A stretch of 64,000 bases of DNA from Paenibacillus amylolyticus (lineage in GTDB: Bacteria > Bacillota > Bacilli > Paenibacillales > Paenibacillaceae). Shown here in pieces: positions 12,048-21,079 of this stretch. Positions within the stretch are counted from its first letter, which is position 1; every line of letters starts with the position of its first letter. The notes beneath the pieces were generated by a model that saw nothing but the letters and a program-made list of their open reading frames with translations, did not search any database and was not told the DNA's origin. The stretch spans positions 5,456,001-5,520,000 of the forward strand of contig NZ_CP121451.1 of the NCBI RefSeq assembly GCF_029689945.1, in the 5' to 3' direction. The position numbers were made by a program, and so were the translations under genes.

Positions 12048-13595
12048 TTATGCCCAGAATTTGCGCCGGTATCGGCTTGGTGATAGTCCGGTGAATTTTT
12101 TGAACACTTTGCAAAAATAACTATGATCTGAATAGCCCACCATACTGCTAATCTCCGAAATGGTTACATCATCGGATCGCAGCAGCTCCTCCGCTTTTTC
12201 AATCCGAATTTTATTCAAATATTCATTAAATCCTTCTTTTTTGTGAGATGAGAAATAACTGGATAAATACGATGGATTAAAATGAAAGTGTTTGGCTACC
12301 TCAGCAAGCCCAAGCGGCTGGTCAAAGTGCTCATGCATGTAATCCAGCAGCATCTTCATGTTGGGATCACTTCGTTTTCCACCCGCACCAGCGATGCAAT
12401 CCTGAACTTCCGTCATGAACTGGTCAAGCACAGCCATAACTTCCCCCAGACTTGAAGCCCCGTCCACATTTTTAAAATACGTATATTTGCTCTCTTCCAG
12501 CCCGGCAGACTGAACATCCATATCCGCGAGGGTAATGGTCACGTTGAAGATCAAGTTACCCAGGAATGATTTGATCTCAAACACATCGGCAATATAATCC
12601 CGCCCAAGTGTTGTCGCATGATCCTGCAGATACTCTCTTGCCGCTTCGACCCGATTACGCTTCACATGCTGCAAGAACATATTAACGTTAAACTGGTAAC
12701 CTGCGGGATGCATTGGAGGCAGTTCGCCATATACCAGAATGGGTCGATCCTTATAATAGAAACGATATTCCATCAGCTTAATGAGGCGTTCACGGTAGAC
12801 ATCACCCATCTGCTCGAATGAAGTAAAGCTCTCACTGAGCACCCAACCAGGATTGCCTTCTCCTGCTGCATTTTCACTGGCCAACTGTCGAATCCGTTCA
12901 ACCATCCAGCTGTCTCTTGCAGGATCAACATTAAGAAGCATTACAGGTAATGCACCCTCTGCGGGGATCATTGCACATGCCACTTCAGGCAGATCGCTGC
13001 GGAGCTTGGACTCCATCTCTTCCTGATCCAACTTCAATGGGTTCCCTCCCGCATCCATTGGTTTATACACAAGCAAACGAAAGGATTCGTATGGAAAGGT
13101 ATCTCGTATCATCGGCATTTCGCTATCTGCATCCAATGTAAATCCGGATAACATCTTCTCCATCAGTTGTCCGAGTCTCCAGCCATCGTGCGACGGCTCG
13201 AACTGCAGCTCCGGAATTTTACCTGCTGTGCGTTGAAGGACCTGCAATAATTCATTCGTATCCAGCTTCGGCTTTAGTATATAATCCGCTGCCCCGTGCT
13301 GAAGCGTGGAACGCACATACTCGAACTCACTGAAACTGCTAAGTACAATCACTTCAATCTGCGGATAACTGGCTTTCAGTGTACGCACAAATGTTTCGCC
13401 GTCCATGACAGGCATGACAATGTCGGTAATCACAATATCCGGTTTTAACAGGCTCACCTGCTGTAATCCTTCTTCACCATTGGAAGCTTCACCCACAATG
13501 AGAAATCCTTCTGCTTCCCAGTTCATATGATGTTTTATGCCCTGTCTTACCAGGAACTCATCGTCAACAATCAGCACCTTGCACAACCGGTTCAT
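12048..13595 (-). CDS. Response regulator with AraC-type output, YesN family
   Basis: A 515-residue cytosolic regulator. N-terminal receiver domain with the DD pair at 11-12, phospho-acceptor D58 in IVITDIVMPVMDG, and the switch lysine in ILKPK; a long middle region; and a C-terminal double helix-turn-helix of AraC type ending GLSPSRYRRKFWA. The ATG at 13595 has AGGGGG 9 bp upstream; the longer open frame has no site. It pairs with the YesM kinase just downstream and probably activates the importer, lacZ and the xyloglucanase gene when the inducing sugar is present. Intact. Confidence 0.92.
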   Translation of the reverse strand: MNRLCKVLIVDDEFLVRQGIKHHMNWEAEGFLIVGEASNGEEGLQQVSLLKPDIVITDIVMPVMDGETFVRTLKASYPQIEVIVLSSFSEFEYVRSTLQHGAADYILKPKLDTNELLQVLQRTAGKIPELQFEPSHDGWRLGQLMEKMLSGFTLDADSEMPMIRDTFPYESFRLLVYKPMDAGGNPLKLDQEEMESKLRSDLPEVACAMIPAEGALPVMLLNVDPARDSWMVERIRQLASENAAGEGNPGWVLSESFTSFEQMGDVYRERLIKLMEYRFYYKDRPILVYGELPPMHPAGYQFNVNMFLQHVKRNRVEAAREYLQDHATTLGRDYIADVFEIKSFLGNLIFNVTITLADMDVQSAGLEESKYTYFKNVDGASSLGEVMAVLDQFMTEVQDCIAGAGGKRSDPNMKMLLDYMHEHFDQPLGLAEVAKHFHFNPSYLSSYFSSHKKEGFNEYLNKIRIEKAEELLRSDDVTISEISSMVGYSDHSYFCKVFKKFTGLSPSRYRRKFWA

Positions 13596-13792
13596 GATCG
13601 CGACCCCCTTGTCTAATCTTTCCTCTATATCTGTATAGGCTATACCCACTATTATATATCGGTTATAAACACTTTCCAGTGTTAGCGGTTACATTAGTTT
13701 TAAATTGATTGTACATCTTTTTATATCCTAAAATGATTCTTTATTCAATGGTAACTATCTATAGTTTACACTATATTTCGACAAAATAAGAA

Positions 13793-13830
13793 GTCCTGAA
13801 TCGCCTTTCGATCATTTGGCGAATCAGGAC
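13793..13830 (-). terminator. Terminator after the xyloglucanase gene
   Basis: GTCCTGAATCGCC pairs with GGCGAATCAGGAC (13 bp, one mismatch). On the minus strand it is followed by TTCTTATTTTG, 38 bp past the stop at 13868. Confidence 0.8.
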
Positions 13831-13867
13831 CCCTATTTTCAATCTTTTATTATGTTAAATCTATCCC

Positions 13868-16800
13868 TTATGGTTCAATTCCCCACTGGAGACTTCCCGC
13901 GATATAACCCGTGACTTTGGACCACTCCGTATAGGCGGTCTGACTGCCTGCAAAAGAATAATCATCCGTTTGCGTATAGTTGGTCCAATTGCTCTTGGAG
14001 ATGCGAGTATGGATTTCCGTGCTTTGTCCTGCATTTAATATTCCAGCCGAAGGTGTGAAGCCGATCTCAAGCACGTGATCGGCACCCGTCCGTACTGGAT
14101 TGAGTGCACTGAATGTACCTGTTACATTCGAACTGCCGGCTGTCGCCCAGTCAGCGAAGAAGTTCTGAGGCTGTTCTCCGTTTATCGTGTAATAGTATCT
14201 GATTTTCACATCAGACAGATCCAATGCTGTAGTGCCCGTATTCGTCAGTTTGAATTTGGGGCTGATGGAGTTGCCCGTTGCCGATGTGTTGCTATTAAAC
14301 ATTTCAATGCGGATGGTTCCAGCTGGTGCAGCTGTCGTGTCTTTGATGAGCAGATTCAAGGTCGCAGGAGCGCCTGCGCTGAATTGGAAGGTTAGTGCCG
14401 CTGCGCCATTAGGCAGTGAAGCCAGGTAGTTTTTACTCAACACGACCTCATTGCCTGTTAACGTGTAATCTGTACCTGAAACCAGCGTTGCATTCCCGTT
14501 ACGAATGGATACAAGTGTATTGCCATTTAGCGTTAACGTGACTGGAATATTAACCTGATTACCTGCTTTACGATCAAATTCGGCTGTAACTGGTGTAATC
14601 GAAGAGTTGGTTACTGGTGTTGTCCCCCGCCATTATCTCCAACACGGTCAGCATACAAAATTCCGCGGCCATTCGTTCCGAGATATACTCTGCCATACAG
14701 ACGCGGATCCCCCGTAATTGTGGTTACACGAGCATACTGATGCTGATCATCATTGATACGAACCCAGTGTGCCCCACCGTCATCGGAGCGGAAGAACCCA
14801 CGTGTTCCATCAATTTGGGCAACCGTGTATAACGCAACAACGCTCTGCCCAGGGGCTGCTTTACCAAATCCGATACTGTCCGCTTCCTCTACATTGGCGA
14901 GCTTCGTGAATGTTGCTCCAGAATCCGTGGAATGCCATAATCCGTAAGGTCCTTCTTCCTCACTGCCACCTGCAAACCAGAGTTCGCCTTCAACACCTGG
15001 AACAGCATCCAGATCGGCATTACCTGCGATCGGAAGTCCGGTCGCTGGCGATGTCGTAAAGGTAGCGCCGCCATTCACACTTACATAGATTTTGCCCGCT
15101 GCGAATCCATAGAATTTGTTAGGGTTAACACGATCCGAAATCACTTTTGCCTGTGCAGGTATCCCTGTGCTTGCCGTCCAGGAATTGCCGCCAGTCGAGT
15201 AATGTACACCTTTGTCTGATGTGCTCCACACCAATCGATTACCATTTGCTGAGATGGCTACAGTTCCTCCTCCGGTTGTGCCGGCAGGTTCTGCATTCGC
15301 TTTATACCATGTCGTGCCTCCATCACTGGACAAACCAATGGATCTTGCATTTGGATCGGCAGCATAATCTGCTTTCCCTATGCGAACCATCGTATTTGGA
15401 CTTAACTCTGCAAAATCTAGACTTTCTGTGGAAGGATAGTTCGGACTCGTAAATATGGTCGCCGGAGCCTGATCCAGATTGTTATGACGGAATCCGGAGA
15501 CATCCCCCAATCCACTTACCAAATGTGCACCACTTGGCGGGCTGATCAGATCCAGTACGGCAATCTCCTCAACCCCCTTCGCCATCACTGAAATATTGAT
15601 TTTTTCGTCATCATCCCAGTCTGTCAGGTTCTTCGTGCCATAGATCGTAGCACCCGTTCCATACATCATGCGATCCGAATCAAATGGATCAATCTCCAGA
15701 TCACCGATCATCCAGCCCAGTTTTGGAGTTATTTCGGGCGGGGCAGGATTCGTGCCAAATGTGAGCCATGGGGCTGCCGAAATATCCTGTGTATACCGTA
15801 ACTTCCGGTTCGGATATCCGTCAAATTCCCATATGCGTGTCCACGTCGCTCCGCCATCTGTACTGCGGAACAACGTGGCGTCCGGCCACCATGAATTCAA
15901 TGTCGCAACCATCAATGTACCTGGATTCTGTGCATCAACAGCCAATCCGCCATATCCAAAGTAATTATCCGTGCTGCTGCTCGGAACAGGACTGATGTTG
16001 GTCCAGACACCTGTTGAGGTGTTCAGCTTCCATACATCGCCTTTTGTCCCATCATAGGGCCCAACCCCATCGCTATACGTAATATAGAGGCTGCCGTCAG
16101 AATCAAGCACACCATGATGCGGGATATAGCCTGTAGGTTGACCGGCAACAGCTGACCAAGTGAGGCCGCCATTCGTGCTGCGATATACACTTTGAGCTTT
16201 ATCCGCAACACCCACATAGATTGTCTGGGTTGCTTGTCCTGCCGAACCTGTTGTTTTGTCAAACGTAATCCATGCCAGACCCACGATGTCACTGGTATAC
16301 TCATTCGATGGGTCTTGCACGTAATTCCCCGGATTCGGGAAGCTTGTGACTTCGTTCCAGGTCACACCGTAATCGGTACTTTTCCATAATCCATGACCAC
16401 TTCGTGCACCGAAATACAGGATACGGTTATCATTCGGGTCCACGCTCAGGCGTTCGCCCATTGAACGTCCTGGCATGTTACCGCCCACTTTGAACGGAAG
16501 TGTTGTGGTCTGCCATGTATCCCCCGATCTGTCGAGCGCAAGATGGAACCATTATTTTGGTCCCACGAGTTCGTATACGTCCCAACTGCCATATACACGC
16601 GATCGGGATCAACCGGGTCCGTAGCCAGTGCGTCCACACCATTCTTGTTCCAATCATCCCAGCCGACAAAATCCGTTAAGGGTATCCAGCTCTCGTCAGC
16701 CGCATTCCAGCGATAGGCTCCTCCGATATCCGTACGGGCATAGATCAGATCCTTTTCCGACTCGTTGAAAATAATGCCAGGCACAAACCCGCCACCTGCA

Positions 16801-16934
16801 CCCGTCACCACATTTTTCCACTCATAAGCTTCACTCGGTGCCGCCGCTGTCGTTCCAGCAAGTCCTCCCAGCGAAGCGGTTACTACAGCAACCGTCAGGC
16901 TCATGATTCGTAGTTTTCCCATAAACGTTCTCAT
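13868..16934 (-). CDS. Secreted xyloglucanase, GH74 with X2 module and CBM3, two apparent frameshifts
   Basis: Endo-beta-1,4-glucanase acting on xyloglucan outside the cell. N-terminal signal peptide (about 1-31, cleavage near AAA), then two beta-propellers built of BNR-like blades such as RSTDGGATW, STDSGATF and RSDDGGAHW (about 35-770). RTDIGGAYRW matches the region of the catalytic base. An X2-type Ig-like module (VTAEFDRKAG...LTGNEVVLSKNYL) and a C-terminal CBM3 (SISPKFKLTNTG...GYIAGSLQWG) for cellulose binding follow. The frame breaks at the C-runs 16521-16525 and 14624-14628, each one base short; restored length about 1,022 aa. Its products match the needs of the adjacent importer. Confidence 0.9.
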
Positions 16935-17068
16935 ATCAACTTATCCTCCTCTTCCACTTGTCTACTGCATATCGGTCTATCCCCGCTGTCTCATCATGCT
17001 GATGATGGCGTGCCAGACGAATCAATGCATCCCTTGATACAAGAAGCCTCACCCCCTTCCATACACAT

Positions 17069-17083
17069 TGTTAAGCGCTTACA
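17069..17083 (-). promoter_or_regulatory. cre-like palindrome upstream of the xyloglucanase gene
   Basis: TGTTAAGCGCTTACA is a near-perfect palindrome with the AAGCGCTT core of CcpA and LacI-family operators, 135 bp upstream of the GH74 start. The remaining leader 16935-17068 shows no further feature I can name. Confidence 0.5.
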
Positions 17084-17212
17084 AAAAAACTTAATTCGTC
17101 GTCACATGGATAATTCTTTCATTAAATAACATTCGATGGAAAACGACGAACACCTCCGTCCAAATTTCTATTTATGTAAAATATTTTCAGCATTTTATCT
17201 TGTTTACACAAC

Positions 17213-17264
17213 AAAAAGAGGATGTCCCATAAGTCATGAATATGACGAGGGACATCCTCTTTTT
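17213..17264. terminator. Strong bidirectional terminator
   Basis: AAAAAGAGGATGTCCC pairs with GGGACATCCTCTTTTT over 16 bp without mismatch around a 20-base loop, with T-rich flanks on either strand. It stands alone between the xyloglucanase promoter and the repeat cluster, and would end transcripts arriving from the SMP-30 gene. Confidence 0.85.
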
Positions 17265-17282
17265 GTTTGATTTTGTTTTAAT

Positions 17283-17473
17283 GAACCTGACACACGCTAT
17301 TCGCTCCCACTTGCCCAGATCTGAGAACTAACGAATCACAGAGACGCTATTTCGTCGATTCACTGGTTTTTTTAGGTTTGGAAGCCCTATTAGGACGAAA
17401 TAGCGTTAGTGAGGTTCGTTAAATCTTGCAAACGTTGATGATCTGCCTTTTAAGGTGCGGTAGGTTCGTTAGA
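17283..17473. repeat. Cluster of four degenerate inverted/direct intergenic repeats
   Basis: Four copies of a unit close to AACGAACCTNACACACGCTAT, extended in B and C by TTCGTC. Copy A starts at 17283 (GAACCTGACACACGCTATTC), copy B is 17330-17356, copy C is 17394-17420 on the opposite strand, and a partial copy D is 17457-17473, also inverted. B and C share a perfect 12-bp inverted repeat (CGCTATTTCGTC/GACGAAATAGCG) flanking a 37-base spacer with a T-run. No open frame is supported in 17265-17593. It looks like a REP- or MITE-like intergenic family; multicopy status cannot be seen from one window. Confidence 0.55.
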
Positions 17474-17593
17474 CTTGGAGCGAGGCATTCCTTCTGAGAC
17501 AGCCCCTTCGACATGGCATGTGAAAGTCTAAACGATAACACAGTTGCTTTCCTGGAAATCCAAGTAGCGGTTCACTACATGATTGGCACCTGT

Positions 17594-18475
17594 TTATTTC
17601 GAGCTACCGTAGGCATGAGTCTCCTGACCTTTAACTCCCGGTCTGACGACAAACAGTGAACCCGCATCCGGTGTCTCTTTCAGACGTTCTTCCTTAATCC
17701 CTATACGTGCTGTTGTGATGTACAAATCTTCGAGATTCGGTCCACCAAAACAGCAGGAGGTTACCTGATCTGCCGGTACATCGATCTGTTGCAACAACTC
17801 TGATGTATCCGGGTTCCAACGAGTGACTCTCCCTCCGCCCCAGTGCGCTACCCACAGCATGCCCTCACCATCAACCGTCATTCCATCCGGATATCCGAAT
17901 TCCTCCGGTATGTGAATGATGCTTGTCCGATTCTGTATCGTACCAGCTTCCAGATCAAAATCAAACCGGTCAATAGCACGTGTCGGGGTATCAATGTAAT
18001 ACAAAGTCTTCCGATCCAGACTCCAACCCAGACCGTTGGATGTAGATACACCTTGTACCATCGTGCGCACAGGTTGTCCTTCCTCCAAACAATACAGCGA
18101 CCCGGCTTGGCTCTCATTATTCATGCTCATTGTACCAGCCCAGAAACGGCCCTTCGCATCACATTTTCCATCATTAAATCGATTGGTATCCTTATCTTGT
18201 TCAGGGTCCTCAATGGCATGCAGCTCACCCGTTAGCAAATGATACGTGTGGAATCCACTGCGTAAAGCAACTACAACTTCGTCCCCGCGATAAGGAACAA
18301 CAGCACCGACATGTTCACCAACATCATAAGCCTGGTCCTGGCCTGTAGCCGGATCATACACATGCACCTTGAAGCTTTCGATATCTACCCACAATAATCG
18401 ATTGTTCTCCGCATCCCAACTTGGGCCTTCCCCGAGTAGTGCCGGGGTGTCTACAGCTACCGTTACTTCGCTCAT
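17594..18475 (-). CDS. SMP-30/gluconolactonase family protein
   Basis: A 293-residue six-bladed propeller likely to hydrolyse a sugar lactone in the cytosol. The metal ligands fit the family: E in LLGEGPSWD near the N-terminus, N in NRFNDGKCD, N in STSNGLGWS and D in GYPDGMTVDGEG. It is transcribed 15 bp after the SGNH esterase gene, so the two form part of one hemicellulose-processing unit together with the alpha/beta esterase upstream. Substrate unknown. Intact and of normal length. Confidence 0.85.
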   Translation of the reverse strand: MSEVTVAVDTPALLGEGPSWDAENNRLLWVDIESFKVHVYDPATGQDQAYDVGEHVGAVVPYRGDEVVVALRSGFHTYHLLTGELHAIEDPEQDKDTNRFNDGKCDAKGRFWAGTMSMNNESQAGSLYCLEEGQPVRTMVQGVSTSNGLGWSLDRKTLYYIDTPTRAIDRFDFDLEAGTIQNRTSIIHIPEEFGYPDGMTVDGEGMLWVAHWGGGRVTRWNPDTSELLQQIDVPADQVTSCCFGGPNLEDLYITTARIGIKEERLKETPDAGSLFVVRPGVKGQETHAYGSSK

Positions 18476-18490
18476 GCCATCACGTCCTTT

Positions 18491-19153
18491 TTAAGATTTG
18501 ACGCTGCCTGACCATTCGAATCCGATCGCATCCAAGAATGCTTTGGACAGTACCATGTGGCCTGTTGCATCCGGATGAACCCGATCATAAGTCAGCACAG
18601 ACGTATAGAAATGGTCCCAAAATGGAGCAAATGCCGCCTGTGTATCCACATACACCGCATCATACTCATTGGCTACCCTGCGTACCGCTTCTCCGTAGAT
18701 ATCCATGGTTGCCCGCATCGGGTCTTCCGGATTGGCTTCAAGATAATAAGGCGACATCAGGACCAGACCTTTCAGATTGGGACGAACCGAAGCCACCAAT
18801 TCACGCAAGGTGGATTCGTATTCTTCCAGGAACACATGGGAGTCTGTTGACAAAGGGTTGTCGAACTGACGCCATACATCGTTAATGCCAATCATGATCG
18901 ATAACCAATCCGGTTTAAGATCCAATACATCACGATCCCAACGCTGTTTCAGATCACGAATCGTATTTCCACTATTACCCACATTCTGAATACGCAGCAT
19001 CAATTCCGGATAGATGGACCGCAAGAGCGCATAAACTTGCGCAACATAGCCATGGCCCAGACCTGAACTGCCTTCGCCTACAGGATGTTCCCGACCACAA
19101 TCCGTAATCGAATCTCCGATAAACAGAAGCTTGTCATTTTTCTGCAATTTCAT
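18491..19153 (-). CDS. SGNH-type acetylxylan esterase, Axe2-like
   Basis: A 220-residue cytosolic serine esterase. Block I is LLFIGDSITDCGREHP with the nucleophile Ser, block II NVGNSGNTIRDLKQRW supplies Gly, block III IMIGINDVWRQ supplies Asn, and block V YDRVHPDATGHMVLS supplies Asp and His. Overall pattern and length (219-220 aa) match the intracellular Geobacillus acetylxylan esterase Axe2, which removes acetyl groups from short xylo-oligosaccharides. Its neighbours (second esterase, lactonase, galactosidases) fit intracellular processing of imported acetylated fragments. Intact. Confidence 0.85.
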   Translation of the reverse strand: MKLQKNDKLLFIGDSITDCGREHPVGEGSSGLGHGYVAQVYALLRSIYPELMLRIQNVGNSGNTIRDLKQRWDRDVLDLKPDWLSIMIGINDVWRQFDNPLSTDSHVFLEEYESTLRELVASVRPNLKGLVLMSPYYLEANPEDPMRATMDIYGEAVRRVANEYDAVYVDTQAAFAPFWDHFYTSVLTYDRVHPDATGHMVLSKAFLDAIGFEWSGSVKS

Positions 19154-19188
19154 CGTCGTTTACTCCTTCGCTCTAAGCGCTAATGTCA

Positions 19189-19977
19189 TTACCAGCCTTG
19201 ATTCTTAAGCCATGTCAAACACAGATCAGACCAGGCCCGCACCGCGTGATTGACCTCAGCCAATCCCAGACCATGTGAACCTTTCTCAAAAACGTGCAAG
19301 TCATACGGAATCCCATGCGCGCCCAATGCAAGTGCGTAACGCAAGCTATTCTCCACAGGTACTGCCTGGTCATCACTGGTGTGCCAGATGAACGCTTCAG
19401 GAGCATCTGCTCTCACCTGCTGCTCCGCGCTGAACGCCTTGATCTGCTCAGCTGACGCATCAGACCCGAGTAAATTTTCACGGGAACCGGCATGTCCATA
19501 GGACTCCATCGTAATGACCGGATAACAGAGGATAACCCGGTCCGGACGTGAACTTTGGCGCTCAATCGGGTCCTCATGATCCGGTTGTCCCTCGTCATAC
19601 AACGTTCCCAGTGTTGCTGTAAGATGTCCGCCTGCGGAGAAACCGAGCACGGCAATCTTGGCAGGATTAATGCCGTACTGCTCGGCATGCGCACGAACAT
19701 AACGTATGGCTCGCTGACCATCTGTTATCGGTGCAGGATGCTGGTGAGGCGCCACCCGATATTTCAGGACAAATGCACTTATGCCCGCTCGGTTCAACAA
19801 CTCGGCTATTGGAGCACCTTCATGATCAGCCAAAAATCCATACCCGCCACCTGGACATACAATGATAGCGCTCTCGGAACCAGGCTGAATAAATGGAATC
19901 AAATGTGGCATTTCGTCTTCATGGCCCTGCGCCGCATAAGGTGCAGCATGATCCCATAAGGGTATCGTCGTTGTCAT
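19189..19977 (-). CDS. Alpha/beta-hydrolase esterase (acetylesterase type)
   Basis: Cytosolic serine esterase of the BD-FAE/acetylesterase group. Oxyanion region CPGGGYGFLADHEG, nucleophile Ser in LGFSAGGH, acid Asp in HTSDDQAVPVENS and His in EKGSHGLGL complete the triad. I start at ATG 19977 (TTTIPLWDH) because GGAGAGG lies 9 bp upstream; two nearer ATGs are too close to the site. About 262 aa, normal. It is the first gene of the esterase-esterase-lactonase set and carries a perfect palindrome in its leader. Intact. Confidence 0.85.
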   Translation of the reverse strand: MTTTIPLWDHAAPYAAQGHEDEMPHLIPFIQPGSESAIIVCPGGGYGFLADHEGAPIAELLNRAGISAFVLKYRVAPHQHPAPITDGQRAIRYVRAHAEQYGINPAKIAVLGFSAGGHLTATLGTLYDEGQPDHEDPIERQSSRPDRVILCYPVITMESYGHAGSRENLLGSDASAEQIKAFSAEQQVRADAPEAFIWHTSDDQAVPVENSLRYALALGAHGIPYDLHVFEKGSHGLGLAEVNHAVRAWSDLCLTWLKNQGW

Positions 19978-19999
19978 CTTCATCATCCTCTCCAGATAG

Positions 20000-20019
20000 A
20001 ACGGAACCATGGTTCCGTT
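20000..20019. promoter_or_regulatory. Perfect 20-bp palindrome in the esterase leader, candidate operator
   Basis: AACGGAACCATGGTTCCGTT is its own reverse complement over all 20 bases. It lies 22-42 bp upstream of the esterase start and about 100 bp past the 3' end of the AraC regulator gene. A dimeric repressor operator is the simplest reading; it has no loop, so it is not a terminator. Confidence 0.5.
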
Positions 20020-20119
20020 TAAACGTTTTCCAATCTCAGGAATCGATACCATCATAACGGTAATGGCCCCAATGCATCAATACCTTCCTGGCATCACTTT
20101 TTGTTCATTTCAGTACATG

Positions 20120-20953
20120 TTAGTACAAGTTACGGAACTGTTCAGGAGTAACTCCCTCAATCCTGCGAAAGGTAGCAACAAAATGGCTTGCATCCCGAAA
20201 TCCCACCCGAACTGCGGTTTCTCTAATCGTAAGAGTGGGATCCCCAGTCATGATTTCCTTGGCTTTGCGAATACGCAGCAGAATGAAATAACTATAGGCT
20301 GTCATGCCAAAAGACTGCTTGAACAAGGTGTTCAGATGCCTGGATGAGATTCCCGTTACGGCAGCCATATGTTCGAGCCCGATCTCGGGATTCGCATATT
20401 GCTGATCCATGAATGCAATGAGCGGAGCAAGTCTCTCCACAGCATGTGAGATGGAAGAACGATTGCCCGTCATGCCATGTTTTCTAAGCAAAATCAGAAA
20501 TCGGTATATATCCGCTGACGCCTCGAGTCCAGACAAATCCTGATCACTTCTGATTGAATCCAGCACTTTCTGACCGTAGTCATTGAACGGGCTGCTCTGT
20601 TCCCACTGATGGAGCGCCGCTTCACCCAAACCAAGCGACTCCATCATTGCCGGACACTGCGAACCGCCAAATGTAATGTAAAGTGTCTCCCACTCTCCCT
20701 GGGCTCGCACATATCCATGCGGTTCATTCGGAGGCAGCATAATACCCGATGCTTCCCCCAGTATGACCGTGGACCCGGAAAACTTGAATTCCCCGGCTCC
20801 CTTCACGGTCTGAAGCCAGTGGTAACATGGATACCCCATAGGTCTGGACACCTTCTCCTGATTGCCGTTATAACCAATGCTCTCAATATACAGGGGTAAC
20901 GGCTGATCGCGTGATGTCATGAAATATCGTTGATGTCGGGGTGAGATGAACAT
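20120..20953 (-). CDS. AraC-family transcriptional regulator
   Basis: A 277-residue regulator with an N-terminal cupin-like sugar-sensing domain (GYPCYHWLQTVKGAGEF, ASGIMLPPNEPHGY) and a C-terminal pair of helix-turn-helices (IGLEHMAAVTGISSRHLNTLF, then TIRETAVRVGFRDASHFVATF). The ATG at 20953 has GGAGG 5 bp upstream. It is divergent from the GH42 beta-galactosidase with 126 bp between starts, so it most likely activates that gene and possibly the esterase genes downstream on its own strand. Intact. Confidence 0.9.
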   Translation of the reverse strand: MFISPRHQRYFMTSRDQPLPLYIESIGYNGNQEKVSRPMGYPCYHWLQTVKGAGEFKFSGSTVILGEASGIMLPPNEPHGYVRAQGEWETLYITFGGSQCPAMMESLGLGEAALHQWEQSSPFNDYGQKVLDSIRSDQDLSGLEASADIYRFLILLRKHGMTGNRSSISHAVERLAPLIAFMDQQYANPEIGLEHMAAVTGISSRHLNTLFKQSFGMTAYSYFILLRIRKAKEIMTGDPTLTIRETAVRVGFRDASHFVATFRRIEGVTPEQFRNLY

Positions 20954-21079
20954 AGGCGCCTCCTTGGTTATAGCTGAAAAAGACTTCCATATTCTTATAT
21001 CAGTCATTACTTTTATTATATTTTAAAAGTCATATGTATCATATAGTATAGGATTATTCTTATACAAGAGGTGAACACA

